Source: Mactra quadrangularis
Taxonomy: Eukaryota; Mollusca; Bivalvia; Venerida; Mactridae
Direction: 5' to 3'
Assembly (NCBI GenBank): GCA_025267735.1
Contig: CM046307.1
Span: 38,927,231 to 38,991,230, forward strand
DNA: 64,000 nucleotides
Part shown: positions 10,661 to 21,588 of the stretch, piece by piece
Layout of the letters: every line of letters begins with the position of its first letter
Position numbering within the stretch: position 1 is the stretch's first letter
Made by a program: the position numbers and the translations under genes
Notes under the pieces: generated by a model
What the model saw: only the letters and a program-made list of their open reading frames with translations
Databases searched by the model: none
What the model was told of the DNA's origin: nothing

Positions 10661-11299
10661 AAACCTACATGATTGTTTCATTGAGCAAGAAAGTTTGACT
10701 ATATCCTACTAGCTCAGTACATGCGGATCAGAAACATATTTAAAGTGATTAATCTAAGTTATAAGAACAGTTTCAGAGCTATAATAGATAAGTATAAACT
10801 GCACAGCAAAATAGTTTATCATTTGACCACGATGGGTATAAATAAGGTTTCTTATTTTTTCTTGCATTATTTCAGGTATGTATGCTGAATACATTTCTTC
10901 ATCCATCGTCACATCAGAGAAGATACCGGACTAAATGTGAGCTAGCCGAGGTATGTTGGATGTTTTGTTTTGACATATGTAACATTTTATCATACCTCAC
11001 GTCAGTCACGTGGTTAGTTTACTATATAGCCTAATGTGACGTCACTGGGTGAAAATCGGTATGGGCACCTTCTAGACATCACCTATTAGCCCGCTAAAAG
11101 CGAGTGATGACCACTGCTAAATACCGGGACCCGAGTTTTAGCCATTCAATTTGAATTACCTCTGTTGTGCAGACGCCTGCTCTGTACTGTACCAAACGAC
11201 AAACTTAAACGGTGTGGAAATGTCTCCAAGTTTAGAAGCTTATAAAACAGATAAAATTAAACGATGTGTTCCTATCAAATTGTTATCAATTTATTGTTT

Positions 11300-11405
11300 C
11301 TTGTTGTTCGGTATAATTATTATTATTTATTATTATTATATACCGCATCTGTATAGCGCTCTTTTTCATATTGAATATATGTTCAAAAGCGCTTCACAGT
11401 CATAT
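11300..11405. repeat. Dispersed repeat with AGCGCT inverted words
   Basis: A TTATTATTATTAT tract leads into ACCGCATCTGTATAGCGCTC and TTCAAAAGCGCTTCACAG. This resembles the conserved 3' tail seen in several animal retroposons. 10660-11300 shows nothing else I can name. Confidence 0.45.
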
Positions 11406-11724
11406 GCATAATTAGGAAAAACAAGTTTAAATGAAAATGAAAATGATTAAGAGATGATGAAATATAAAATATAAACTGAAGAATAATATAAAACTAAAAA
11501 TTTGTGATCAATAAAGAGCTCATAGTAGTTTGAAAACGACAACAACAAAACAAGCGAATTTTCAACTGTAAAAAAATAGTGAATGAGAGATTATAGATTG
11601 TTGGTAGAACGGCAGTCAAATGGTCGATGGGGAATCAGGCCAAATGCCCCGAAAATCCATGATTGCAAGGTGCAAAGTTGGATTCTAATCCAAGGCTCCT
11701 GCCCGAACATCCATCAGCATCAGT

Positions 11725-12694
11725 GCCCGCGCGTCCCCCAATATAATAAACACATCCTGCAGAGGGTGATAGATCGTAATGTTTACCCTTGACAAGTAAA
11801 ATTCCGTTCTATCACCCTCTGCAGGGTGTAAAATATATAGTCTCCATGAACCGCGATGCACGATTGAACGATGCTGAAAGGAAAAATGTTTCATCATTTT
11901 GCCACCGAGTTTTATCAATTATATTCGACCGCGGCGATCTTCTACGAACTCGAGCTTCGGATATCAGAAGTGGTAGACAAACAACAAGTTATTTGACCCG
12001 GCGAATAACTAGCTTGCAAGTAGTGTTTTATAGTTTATACATGGACGTGTTTAGTCAGTATTTTCTAACAAGTTGTCTGCTATTCTGCTTATAAGCTACA
12101 ATTTATAAGCTCCAATTGGCCAATGATTATCTACATATATACATGTTCATTGAAATACAACCCGCTATCACATTTTTAATACTTTCCACGTTGGTTCAAA
12201 TTACGTACAAAATCCATATTGTTGTTCCCTGGAGGGAGAAACTTTGTCCTTTAAATACTGCTCATCACTGTGGAACTAGGGGCCGTAATATCAAACTTCT
12301 TACGACTGATTTTAGTCGTAAATACTTCTATATTGTATTGTTAGATTATCGTATGATTTTTGATAATACAAATGTATGCTACCCAGGAACCGGACTCGCG
12401 AATGAATAATCTAAGTTGTAAGCACTTGATATACAATATAACAAAAATAAATATTAAATACATTATATAAACTAAAGGGTGTAATAATTGTGCGTAAAGT
12501 ATCTAAATAGTTTTTAGACTTTCGACGATTTCGCCGAAAGGCTTAAGTTATATCACACGACGAAAACTATCGACGATTCAAATGCCTGACCCGTTTAAAC
12601 TGCGGAGTGATACATGTGTCTCTGATTTACTACGCAGTTTATTTCTAGGCGATTAAAGTAGTTCCGGTAATCAACTAACGCGTCTTTGTTTCAG
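11725..12694. repeat. 0.97-kb duplicated unit, copy 2
   Basis: Direct copy of 1-968. Upstream sequence from about 11600 may also belong to the unit, but the first copy is cut by the window edge. Within it, TTATATTCGACCGCGGCGAT followed by CTTCGGATATCA resembles the arm motif of the inverted-repeat element at 13320-13720. The 97-codon frame at 12116-12409 is broken in copy 1, so I do not call it coding. Confidence 0.85.
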
Positions 12695-12798
12695 TGTCAG
12701 CGACCGCTCGTTCTATTAGACGGATCTACATTTTAATCTACGGACATTTTAGTATTTTACTGATTTCTTCCATGTATAAGGATATAAACATTAGAAAT

Positions 12799-13162
12799 CA
12801 TAGGCGGATCCAGGCGGGGGTGGACCCGGCGTACGCCCCCTTCGGATTGCCCACGCAAAGGGTTTTTTATCATGAAAAATGATATATTTATAGGAAAATA
12901 TATAAATATAAATGTCAAAATTTCGCACGCTACACGTGCAATTGACTGATAACAAGACCGGAACTACGCTAGTACAATGACATAAAGTACAATTATTCAA
13001 GGACAATACCTTTTAAGTATTTGTAAGATTTTAACATGATCCATTTGTTAAATTATCGTAAGATTTTTGATAATATGCTGCCCCAGTCTGCTTGTTCATT
13101 TTCCGCCCCCCATAACTTGAAATCACCGCCCCCTGTAAGTGGAAATCCTGGATCCGCCTATG
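12799..13162. mobile_element. GGCGGATCC-type MITE, 364 bp, with target duplication
   Basis: Perfect 16-bp terminal inverted repeats CATAGGCGGATCCAGG flank the element. GAAAT occurs directly on both sides (12794-12798 and 13163-13167), a 5-bp target duplication. The inner ends are rich in G and C runs. No transposase is encoded. Confidence 0.85.
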
Positions 13163-13319
13163 GAAATCATCCATACAATGTTATTATAATATTTATTCAT
13201 GTATTTTTAGTATATTTTGTTGTTTAATGGGCCGTATTTGTCGTTTTACTTAAGAGCAATAGAGCGCAGTGCAATGCTGATGCATTATGGGACCGTTAGC
13301 GCGACGGCGAAGCAGTCTG

Positions 13320-13720
13320 TATTACAATATTTGTAGCATTCGGAACTACCTCGGCGATTTTCCACGCAAATACACCTCGGATATCACGAGGAGCGAAAAT
13401 AGTTCCATTATAGAATCTAGCCTCGTTCCCGACGTTTGGAACGCTGGCACACACCAAAAATGACGGACGATTATGGGCAGTTAAAGTTCTTCAATGTCTG
13501 TAACTGATATTCACTCAAATCAAGTTGATCCTCAAACATTTTTGTGTACTCGATACTTTCTGCAAAATGATCTGCCATGTTGATTGTTTACATCGGCACT
13601 ACTTAACCTATGAGGTTAATCGCCTGACCTCATAACTTTGTTGTATTTCTACTACGATTGATATCCGAGGTGTATCTTCGTAGATGATCGCCGAGGTCGG
13701 TCCGAATGTATTTGTAGCGC
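13320..13720. mobile_element. Inverted-repeat element carrying small minus-strand frames
   Basis: The left arm (about 13328-13395: CATTCGGA, ACCTCGGCGAT, ACACCTCGGATATCA) is mirrored by the right arm at about 13652-13720 (TGATATCCGAGGTGTATC, GATCGCCGAGGTCGGTCC). The arms are ~55 bp with several mismatches. Related arm words recur at 195-250, at 11920-11975 and at 62043-62105, so this is a family. Two small frames lie on the minus strand and are listed separately. Confidence 0.65.
13471..13578 (-). CDS. Hypothetical 35-residue frame inside the inverted-repeat element
   Basis: The frame starts at ATG 13578 in good context (CAACATGGCAG) and ends with TAA at 13473. The product is acidic, with MADHFAESIEY at the start and EYQLQTLKNFNCP at the end. 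It might be a captured first exon or chance. No family is recognised. Confidence 0.25.
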   Translation of the reverse strand: MADHFAESIEYTKMFEDQLDLSEYQLQTLKNFNCP

Positions 13721-13884
13721 TGCCGCGTTTTCGCGACGTTTGCTGTCGGTCTGCTACTGTGAAGCACTTTCTGCACAAGGAGCACTATATAAGTCCAGGC
13801 TGTGCCTCGATCGAGGACTTCAGCACTTACTCCCAAAGTCTGCACATAGTTCTTTTGTAGTTTGAACTTAAACTTTTTCGGCAT
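13630..13884 (-). CDS. Hypothetical 84-residue basic frame overlapping the right arm
   Basis: ATG lies in the context GAAAATGCCG, followed by a lysine-rich start (MPKKFKFKLQK). The frame runs through the right arm of the inverted repeat. Its C-terminal part (LGDHLRRYTSDINRSRN) resembles the frame in the 0.97-kb unit (RGDLLRTRASDIRSGR). That similarity follows from the shared arm DNA. It may be by-product translation of a repeat. Confidence 0.25.
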   Translation of the reverse strand: MPKKFKFKLQKNYVQTLGVSAEVLDRGTAWTYIVLLVQKVLHSSRPTANVAKTRQRYKYIRTDLGDHLRRYTSDINRSRNTTKL

Positions 13885-14412
13885 TTTCGTACTTACTTTT
13901 CTAAATTATTTTTATAGTAACTACGTATAATTCGTTAACTGGTATTGTTTGGGTATTTTAAACCCTTCCTTAACACTCTTGTATCATCGCTAGCGATATT
14001 TAACTTTATTAGATTATTTCTAATGCAGCATTGTTGTCGTCTTTTGTATTTTACCTTAATATTGTTTGATAGGTCTAAAGCTACTTATAGATAGCACTGT
14101 TAATCGTATTCTTCATATTATATATGATTGATATTGTGTGTATACACTTTAAAGAGTTTATGATATGAACTTTAATAAATTTATATTTGTCTTCAAATCT
14201 ATACGTAGTTTGTTGATGTTTTCACAAAGCTTCTATTATGTTAGATCCATTTGATTGTATTAATTTGAGAGTTTACTTCTGGAATTAAAGTTACTAAAAC
14301 AATTACTAATTTTTTCCTACAATCGTTGTCGTCAAGATGCAAACATGTAAAATGCATTTTTATAATGTTTCAATAATTTAAAATAAACCTTTCAATTAAC
14401 ATCAATAAAAAC

Positions 14413-14579
14413 ACAAGTGGATCCAGGGGGGCCGGACCCGGTGTATGCCATGGTTTTTTCCATAGATCGTGAATTATGATATTTAGGGGAGACTCCATGG
14501 GGTGGGTTGATGCACAGGGCAGGTTGATACAGACCATTAGTTCAATCCCCCCTGCCCCGCCTTGCTAGATCCGCCTATG
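14413..14579. mobile_element. GGCGGATCC-type MITE, left end trimmed
   Basis: The left side reads GTGGATCCAGG followed by GGCCGGACCCGGTGTATGCC, as in 12799. The right end is CTAGATCCGCCTATG. The outermost bases of the left terminal repeat are replaced. Confidence 0.65.
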
Positions 14580-14603
14580 AATATTTAATTTACAGTATGA
14601 TTA

Positions 14604-14890
14604 AGTAAACTCTGCCTTTTATTTTTGAAGTCATTTTGCGTCATAGCAACACATTGTATAAGTCGCATCTTATCGGTCAGTCAACCCATATACACATCTT
14701 TCCTTGAAAGTTTGGATTTAACTGTTAACCATTTACTTAGTACATACTCAGTAACTAAGTCAGTGACTGACAACTGCCCGACATGGTTAAGAATCAGCAA
14801 GGGAGAATAGAAGTAGAAATCATTTCTTGAACAAACTCTGCGAAAGTACGTATGTTCCGTTCGGGAATCAGATGGAATGTTTAAAACACG
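14604..14890 (-). mobile_element. SINE family A, degraded copy
   Basis: On the minus strand the body words follow the family order: GGCAGTTGTCAGTCACTGAC, AGTATGTACTAAGTAAATGG, then GGTTGACTGACCG. The tRNA-like head is largely lost. 13890-14400 holds only AT-rich sequence. Confidence 0.65.
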
Positions 14891-15274
14891 ACTGAAAAAG
14901 TTTTCAGTCACTGATTCAACTAACCATTTTTCCAGTCAATTATCTAATACGAAAACAATACAAACATGCTCTTACATAGAAAGTGTCAACTATAAATGTA
15001 AAAGAAAAGGCATCCATTTGTCGATTTCTGAATGTATTAAACACAGCTTTTGAGTAAAGTAAGGTATTTTCAACTATCTAAAACAATGTTTTTTTGCTAT
15101 ATTTGATTTAATAGAATCATTCTAGTTTATAGAAAAGGCCGTAGAACTGTTTTCAACTATGCAGCGTAATTTACTCATAAAATACAGTCAAATAGTAAAT
15201 AAACGGCAATATCTAGTCATTAAATAACAGTTCCCTTAGAAATTCTTTATAAAATATGCAAAATCCAATGTATT

Positions 15275-15628
15275 AGGAAATCCCATTTTCAGAATGGGAG
15301 AATTCTCCCATTGGAGAAATCCCATTTGAAAAATGGGAGAATTCTCCCATGGGAGAAATCCCATAATTCTCCCATTTATAATATGGGAGAATTTTTAAAT
15401 GGTGTTTAAATGCTTTAAAAGTGACAAAGTATTCATTTTTTCTTTGGAATGATGTTATGTACCAATAGATCTATCCAATTCTATCTCTAAATGTTAGTTT
15501 GGACGAATTTGAAAAAAATGGGAATTTTCTCCCATATTTGTAAATGGGAGAAAATTCCCATTTTCTCCCATAAAAATCCCATGGGAGAGCCATTCTCCCA
15601 TGGGAATTTGCCAATTCCCATGGGAATT
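15275..15628. repeat. Cluster of TCCCAT/ATGGGA palindromes
   Basis: Two sub-clusters (about 15275-15393 and 15520-15628) are built almost entirely from TCCCAT and its complement ATGGGA. The words are joined by AATTCT, GAGAA or AAAA spacers, for example ATGGGAGAATTCTCCCAT. The two orientations are about equal, so nearly every word can pair with a neighbour. The overlapping open frames on both strands (15487-15786 minus, 15491-15679 plus) are by-products. Confidence 0.9.
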
Positions 15629-16379
15629 TTGACTTTTGACTTAAAATTAAACATATTTCTAGTAAAGATATCTGGATGAAAGTGTACTGTTGTTATGCCC
15701 ATATGTAGATCTACATTTATTGAAAATTTGAAAGGAATCGGATGAAAAATAAAAAAAGTAAGTTTGCAAGATTTCCGGATTCGCAAACGTATTCTGGACT
15801 GTGTTTATTGCTTGATTATGTCATGACGATTGTGTCATATATACAATTCCATTGTGTTATCACTCAGATTGTTTAAACAGGTATTGCTAGAATGTGTTTG
15901 GTTCATAGTTCATTGTCTCTTTCCTGCAATCGTTTTTTGTCAGGTTTTCACTTAATAAATCATTGTTAAAACATTGACTTTATTTGATCTAAAATAAACA
16001 GGAGCTAATGAAGACATAATTAACTGCAGTTGGAAAGAACATACTCTCATGAACCAATCCTGGTGCTAGTATGTCAACTTTATTTGGACTTTCAAATAAG
16101 CAATACACTGAAATAGACTTCTATGATTGATGTTCATATAAATATTCTTTCTTTGACCAGGAATCAAACATGCATGACCAGATTCTTTACTCATTGCAGA
16201 GGATTCCGCCAGTGGAGCATGAATTTTATAGTTTTAAGTTACAATGCAGTTTGAAGTCTGCTTCCATGTACATGTTCAGCATATATTACAATTGGTTACA
16301 ATAACCCATGTAATCACCTTCAGACAATTGATTCCTCGCTGTACCAATTTACACTGGTTGGAACAACTGTTGGTAAATT

Positions 16380-16462
16380 TCTTGCTCAAAGAAATTAGTT
16401 CGAACCATTGACCTCTCGATTCCTGAGCAAATGTTTGCCACTGGACCACTGCTTTTATTTTC
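16380..16462 (-). mobile_element. tRNA-like SINE head, other family
   Basis: On the minus strand an A-box-like TGGTCCAGTGGCAAAC is followed by a B-box-like GGTCAATGGTTCGAAC. No body is recognised. 15640-16370 and 16470-17590 are AT-rich with nothing else I can support. Confidence 0.4.
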
Positions 16463-17601
16463 TTCCCTAACTGTGTTTTCAAATGTTTTCAAATGTTAAA
16501 TCGACTCTTTATTATATGACTACATCGAATTGTTGTCTTTAACCTATCAGTTTAAATTATAGTAAGAGGACTCGATAACATGAATACTTTGTCTCTACAC
16601 TACGTTGGTATTCGAACCGTCAAATCAAAGTACTAACAGTACTAATGACTGATGAGGCTATGCAACTAAAATTGTAAAAACTAATCATGATGCTAATAGT
16701 ACGTCTTGTAGATACAGTTGCTTCTACATTATTCATTTTATTTAACTTTAACATAAATTGGACAATTACATGTATATATAATCTGCTTACGTGTAACCTT
16801 TTTCTGCAAAGGTTATATATACATTACACTTTTCACTCATAACACCTGTCTTTAAAATTAGATCAGAAAAAAGCCCGCTTTTGCAGACATTACAATTTGT
16901 AATACGATAAATTCATATTCAAATTGGGTCAATTTTTACACTGGTGCAGCTACTTGTATTCATTTATTTGAATGACTTTATCCACATTTGAATACATCTG
17001 ACATAGAATTATTAAGAAGAATAGTGGTCCGAGCGCAAAAACTGGTTGAAAAGTCCCATTTAACTGTGCCATACAGATTTACTGTAGAGTTAACAAAAGA
17101 AAATTGCCGTACAATAAACTTTTTTATACGTAATACGAGTTGCTAGAAGCCATTTGTTATAAAAGCACATTTTACTTGTTTTTAAATCATCAATATGCCA
17201 CCTTCTTTAAGTGAAACTATTATTTTAATCTAATTAAGCTAAATGATTCACTGTTTATTTTCTTATGCAAGTGTAAAACCTCTCTACAACACCCGGTATG
17301 TGAATTATCTCGAACTGGTCGTTATAGAGACATGCCCGTCGTGAGGAGGGCCATTGTGTCGGAAATAAGTATGAATCTGTCATCGTCGAATTTACGCATG
17401 TATTCGACTATGGAAAGTCATGGCTGTCTTATATTTACATGAACGAACGTTGTTATGTCAAGGCTTTCCATATTCTACTATTTAGTTTTACTTCAAAATT
17501 CCAAGCAGTAATTATTAACATAACTGAACGAGGGTATCCAAAGACTGAAGTAGTGATATTGTTGATGAATCATGTTGTTGAGACATGATTGTTGGTCATA
17601 T

Positions 17602-17885
17602 CAGGGGCGGATCCAGGATTTTTTTCTAGGGGGGGTCCGAACTTTTTCTAGGGGGGGTCCAAACTCTTGAACCACAACTACATTATACATTTTTTCATAA
17701 TAATGCAACATTTTGATAATAAAAAATAATAATCATTAAATCTATGTTAAGCACCGAGAAAAAATGCTTCATGCTACCTTAAAATGACATACTGCCAATA
17801 AATACACTAATGGGAAGGTACATTTTGGAAATTCTAGGGGGGTCCGGACCCCCCTGACCCCCCCCCCCCGCTAGATCCGCCTATG
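17602..17885. mobile_element. GGCGGATCC-type MITE, 284 bp, with target duplication
   Basis: The ends are CAGGGGCGGATCCAGG and CTAGATCCGCCTATG (imperfect inverted repeats). CATAT flanks both sides (17597-17601 and 17886-17890). The interior includes GGGGGGGTCC repeats and the segment shared with the lectin-gene intron copy at 4009-4228. Confidence 0.8.
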
Positions 17886-18167
17886 CATATAATTGGTCTT
17901 TGAGTCAGGTTTCATTGTACAGTTTGCTATCACTAGTAAATATTAAGAAGAACAAACAACAAGTGTAAAGAATATTACCTCTTATTCCCTGGTGAAGTAA
18001 TTACCTAATTGTCTATTAAATTGTGAAGATAATATAAACAGCCTGATAAGTAAATGTTTTAGTGCAATGTACTTTACGGTAAATTGTCTTACGTAAATTA
18101 AGCATACCGTGAAAAGTGCACTTATTGCAATTTATGATTTCTCCATTATTTACGTATAACAACCTTC

Positions 18168-18432
18168 ATCAGTGGTCGAGTGGTTAAGATGCTCTTTTTT
18201 AAATCGCTGTTATCTCTGACTTGTATAGATTCAACGGTTCGAGTCAAGCAACTAACCACAATCCTTAATACAAGAAAGCATGCGGTTCCGTATGGATGAC
18301 TTGGAGTCTAGGGCTGCATCGTCGGCAACTACAGTACTTCCGTTACTCTCCATACGTACTTAGCTGCGTTATGTATCTTTGGATAACCGACGATGCCAGT
18401 GTTGATGCACTTAGGAAACGACGGTAAGGTGA
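18168..18432 (+). mobile_element. SINE with serine/leucine-tRNA-like head
   Basis: The A-box-like GTGGTCGAGTGGTTAAGATG is followed by GGTTCGAGTC as B box. A body follows with GGATGACTTGGAGTCTAGGG and GGATAACCGACGATGCCAG. It is unlike families A and B. I see no clear poly-A or target duplication. Confidence 0.6.
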
Positions 18433-18959
18433 ACTGAACTTTTTATACCATTTTTTTACATAGATGAGCAAAATATCAAAAGTCTGCGAGCACAGTCATT
18501 AGTCTGACTTCGACAGAACAGAACATAAAGCACTTCAGTGCAAATCAATTCACTAGGTAGGAGTCCTGTTAACCATAGAAAAAAATTTGATAGAGTTTAG
18601 AATGAACACCACTATTTGACTGGATGTGTCTAATCAAAAAATTATGTTCAATAGTTTTAATTTACGCACTAACTAGACTCTCATTTAGAAGTGCATCCAT
18701 GTTTTACCCCGTGTTGATGAATTTTACATCTGTGTGGGATATTTTATCGCGAATGAACGAAATGTACTCAAAATATTAAGGTTGGCCTTTATCGTTGGCG
18801 CTGCTGTATACGTAGGGTTCAATAAGTTTAATACGCTTATTACATGTAACTCTCAAAATATATCATATGCATAATAAGTGTATATTTATGTATATAATTC
18901 AGTTCTTCTTGACATATTTATTTGTACATTTGTATTTCATTTTTTTTTTTCTCAACATC

Positions 18960-19550
18960 ATGTCAGCCGGGTTTGTTGTGCATTTGGCTAAGTGCTGAAT
19001 ATCGAATCTATAGTCCCATAGGATTTGCTGGCTCGAGACTCACCCTGGCTGAATATACCCTTCCATGAACATTAGACTATAATGTCGTTGTTTCCTCCAT
19101 AAATAAAGTACATACATGTATATGTAGGATTTTGTTTTGTTTGTTTTTATTGGGTTTAATGCCGTAGCTCAACACATTGTTTTGGTCATATAACGGCGGT
19201 CAGTCAACCTACTCACTCCTCCTGGAAAGGCTAAATCTCTGGATTTAGCTGTTAACCAACTACTAAGCGCATACTTTCGTCAGTGACTGACAACTACCCT
19301 ACATAATTGAGAATCATTGGTAGCAGGGAGAATGGCCGTAGAAATTATTTCATGACGAAGCTCCACGAAAGTATGTCCCGCTCGGGAATCGACCCACGAC
19401 CCCTCGATCAGTAGACTTGCGCGCTACCAACTGAGCTAGCCGGGCGGCATATATGTAGAAGATGTCGGTCTTGGGGAAAGGAAGGTAAAGTATTGTTCAC
19501 AGACGGACCAGTAAAGCTAGGTTCGATTAGCCATATACTTGTTCATACCA
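18960..19550 (+). mobile_element. SINE family B, split by a later insertion
   Basis: The left part (to 19127) has TATACCCTTCCATGAACAT and AATGTCGTTGTTTCCTCC. The right part (from 19450) has GATGTCGGTCTTGGGGAAAG and AAAGCTAGGTT. Both match the order seen in 37940-38215. A family A SINE separates them. Confidence 0.65.
19128..19449 (-). mobile_element. SINE family A, near-complete, inserted in SINE B
   Basis: The minus-strand head reads GCCGCCCGGCTAGCTCAGTT with B box GGGTCGATTCCCGAGC. The body contains CAGTCACTGACGAAAGTATG, and the tail CCCAATAAAAACAAACAAAA. TATATGTAG lies on both sides (19119-19127 and 19450-19458), a 9-bp target duplication. This is the reference copy for family A in the window. 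Confidence 0.88.
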
Positions 19551-19827
19551 TATTTTACCCATCTCATATTCTCGCACTCAGAAGATATCTATAGACTCTA
19601 AACCTTTGACCTCTGTATCCGAGAAACCCGTCCAAAGGCCATAATGAAATCGGCAGGGATCTCCCCATCTATTAAGAAAACTCTTTTAACTTTTACTTTT
19701 CCTATGCACAGAATAGAACAGAATAGAACATGCCTCATTATATTCAGATTGAACACAACAAGATAAGACTGTGCATTTTTTAAATGTTTACTCGAATTAT
19801 ATTTTTTAATTAGACCAATGAATTACG

Positions 19828-19907
19828 CATTCTCGTTCCCAGAGTCTAGTAGGATTCTCAATACTAGCTAGCATTGAGAATCCTACTAGACTCTGGGAAC
19901 GAGAATG
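19828..19907. mobile_element. 80-bp perfect foldback element with 9-bp target duplication
   Basis: Two perfect 35-bp arms (19828-19862 and 19873-19907, beginning CATTCTCGTTCCCAGAG) enclose the 10-bp loop ACTAGCTAGC. TGAATTACG flanks both sides (19819-19827 and 19908-19916). The size, palindrome and 8-9-bp duplication suggest a hAT-mobilised minimal MITE. A 65-codon minus-strand frame through it is not a gene. Confidence 0.9.
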
Positions 19908-20382
19908 TGAATTACGCCGTACATAAGAAATATGATCTTCACATCTTTGGATTCGTACAAAATGCATCATGGTAAGGCAGATTGTAATAAATGAACTGCA
20001 CAACGAAATATAATATTTTCAATATTTTCAAGCGAAAATATTGAACGACAATAGGGGCAGGGGATTACGTCTTTAACTCCGATTGAGCGAATCTATAAAT
20101 GTATCAAAAGTATAGGTCGTTTGCGTTATTCCTGGACCCCTATTTGCCGTAAATATCTTTTAAACTATAACATCGATTTCGCTAAAAATTTTATTACAAT
20201 CTTATTTCAATTTTTCCTTCTAGGATTTAAATTTTCAGAATTTTTAATAGATAAATAAAAAAGTTTTCCATAAGGTATAATGCAAAATATTTGGAATTTT
20301 TTATCAAAAATCCGGCGGGAGGTAAAATAAGCTGTTCTGATTATAACCTTGTCATACTTCCAGTGTATTTATACAAAGTCCC

Positions 20383-21588
20383 AGGTATGTGAAGTTGGCG
20401 TGTAGATTGTACATTGTAATTCAACTCGTAGTTCGCGAATTACTAGCTAGCTAGTAGATGGGTATTCAACTTGTAGTTCGCGAATTACGAGCTGGCTAGT
20501 AGTTGGGTATTCAACTTGTAGTTCGACCCGGACACAGCAGCATAGGTATCATTTGAACTACTAGGTAGTAGATGGGTATTCAAGTTGTAGTTCGACCCAG
20601 ACTCACCAGCATATGTATTTTTTGAATTACTAGCTAGTAGTTGGGTATTCAAGTTGTAGTTCGGCCAGGACACACCAGCATAGGTATTTTTTTAATTACT
20701 AGCTAGTAGTTGGGTATTCAAGTTGTAGTTCGACCCGGACACACCAGCATAGGTATCGTTTGAATTACTAGCTAGTAATTGGGTATTCAAGTTGTAGTTC
20801 GGCCTGGACACACCAGCATAGGTATTTTTTGAATTAATGGCTAGTAGATGCATATTCAACTTGTAGTTCGACCCGGACTCACCAGCATATGTATTTTTTG
20901 AAGTACTAGCTAGTACTTGGCTATTCAAGTTGTAGTTCGACCCGGACTCACCAGCATAGGTATCGTTTGAATTACTAGCTAGTAGTTGGGTATTCAAGTT
21001 GTAGTTCGACCCGGACTCACCAGCATAGGTATTTTTTGAATTACTAGCTAGTAGTTGGGTATTCAAGTTGTAGTTCGACCCGGACTCACCAGCATAGGTA
21101 TCGTTTGAATTACTAGCTAGTAGTTGGGTATTCAACTTGTAGTTCGGCCAGGACACACCAGCATAGGTTTTTTTTGAATTACTAGCCAGTAGATGGGTAT
21201 TCAACTTGTAGTTCGACCCGGACACACCAGCATATGTATCTTTTGAACTACTAGCTAGTAATTGGGTATTCAAGTTGTAGTTCGGCCAGGACACACCAGC
21301 AAAGGTATTTTTGAATTACTAGCTAGTAGATGGATATTCAACTTGTAGTTCGACCAGGACTCACCAGCATAGATATCGTTTGAATTACTAGCTAGTAATT
21401 GGGTATTCAAGTTGTAGTTCGGCCTGGACACACCAGCATAGGTTTTTTTTGAATTACTAGCTAGTACATGGGTATTCAACTTGTAGTTCGGCCAGGACTC
21501 ACCAGCATAGATATTTTTTGAATTACTAGCTAGTAGATGGGTATTCAAGTTGTAGTTCGACCCGGACTCACCAGCATAGATAGTTTTT
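20383..21588. repeat. 69-bp satellite array 1 with end sequence
   Basis: The first ~60 bases (AGGTATGTGAAGTTGGCGTG ... GTAGTTCGCGAATTAC) are the end sequence also found at 32599, 35217 and, inverted, 37273. About 16 units of 69 bp follow, each with ATTACTAGCTAGTAG, GGGTATTCAAGTTGTAGTTC and CACCAGCATAGGTAT. The block 20464-21588 is nearly identical to 32935-34130, apart from one missing unit. Minus-strand frames read as 23-residue repeats (NYNLNTQLLASNSKNTYAG). The unit differences mostly change residues, so I treat these frames as non-coding. Confidence 0.93.

Noticed and set aside
11685..11918. Minus-strand frame (containing NITIYHPLQDVFIILGDARA) across the duplicated unit's left end
   Set aside because: It reads through the inverted repeat, and the same DNA is open on the + strand too. 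I cannot tie it to a family, so it is not called.
15487..15786. Open frames on both strands across the TCCCAT/ATGGGA cluster
   Set aside because: Palindromic words open both strands together. No start context or domain.
19806..20003. 65-codon minus-strand frame
   Set aside because: Most of it is the 80-bp palindromic element and flanks.
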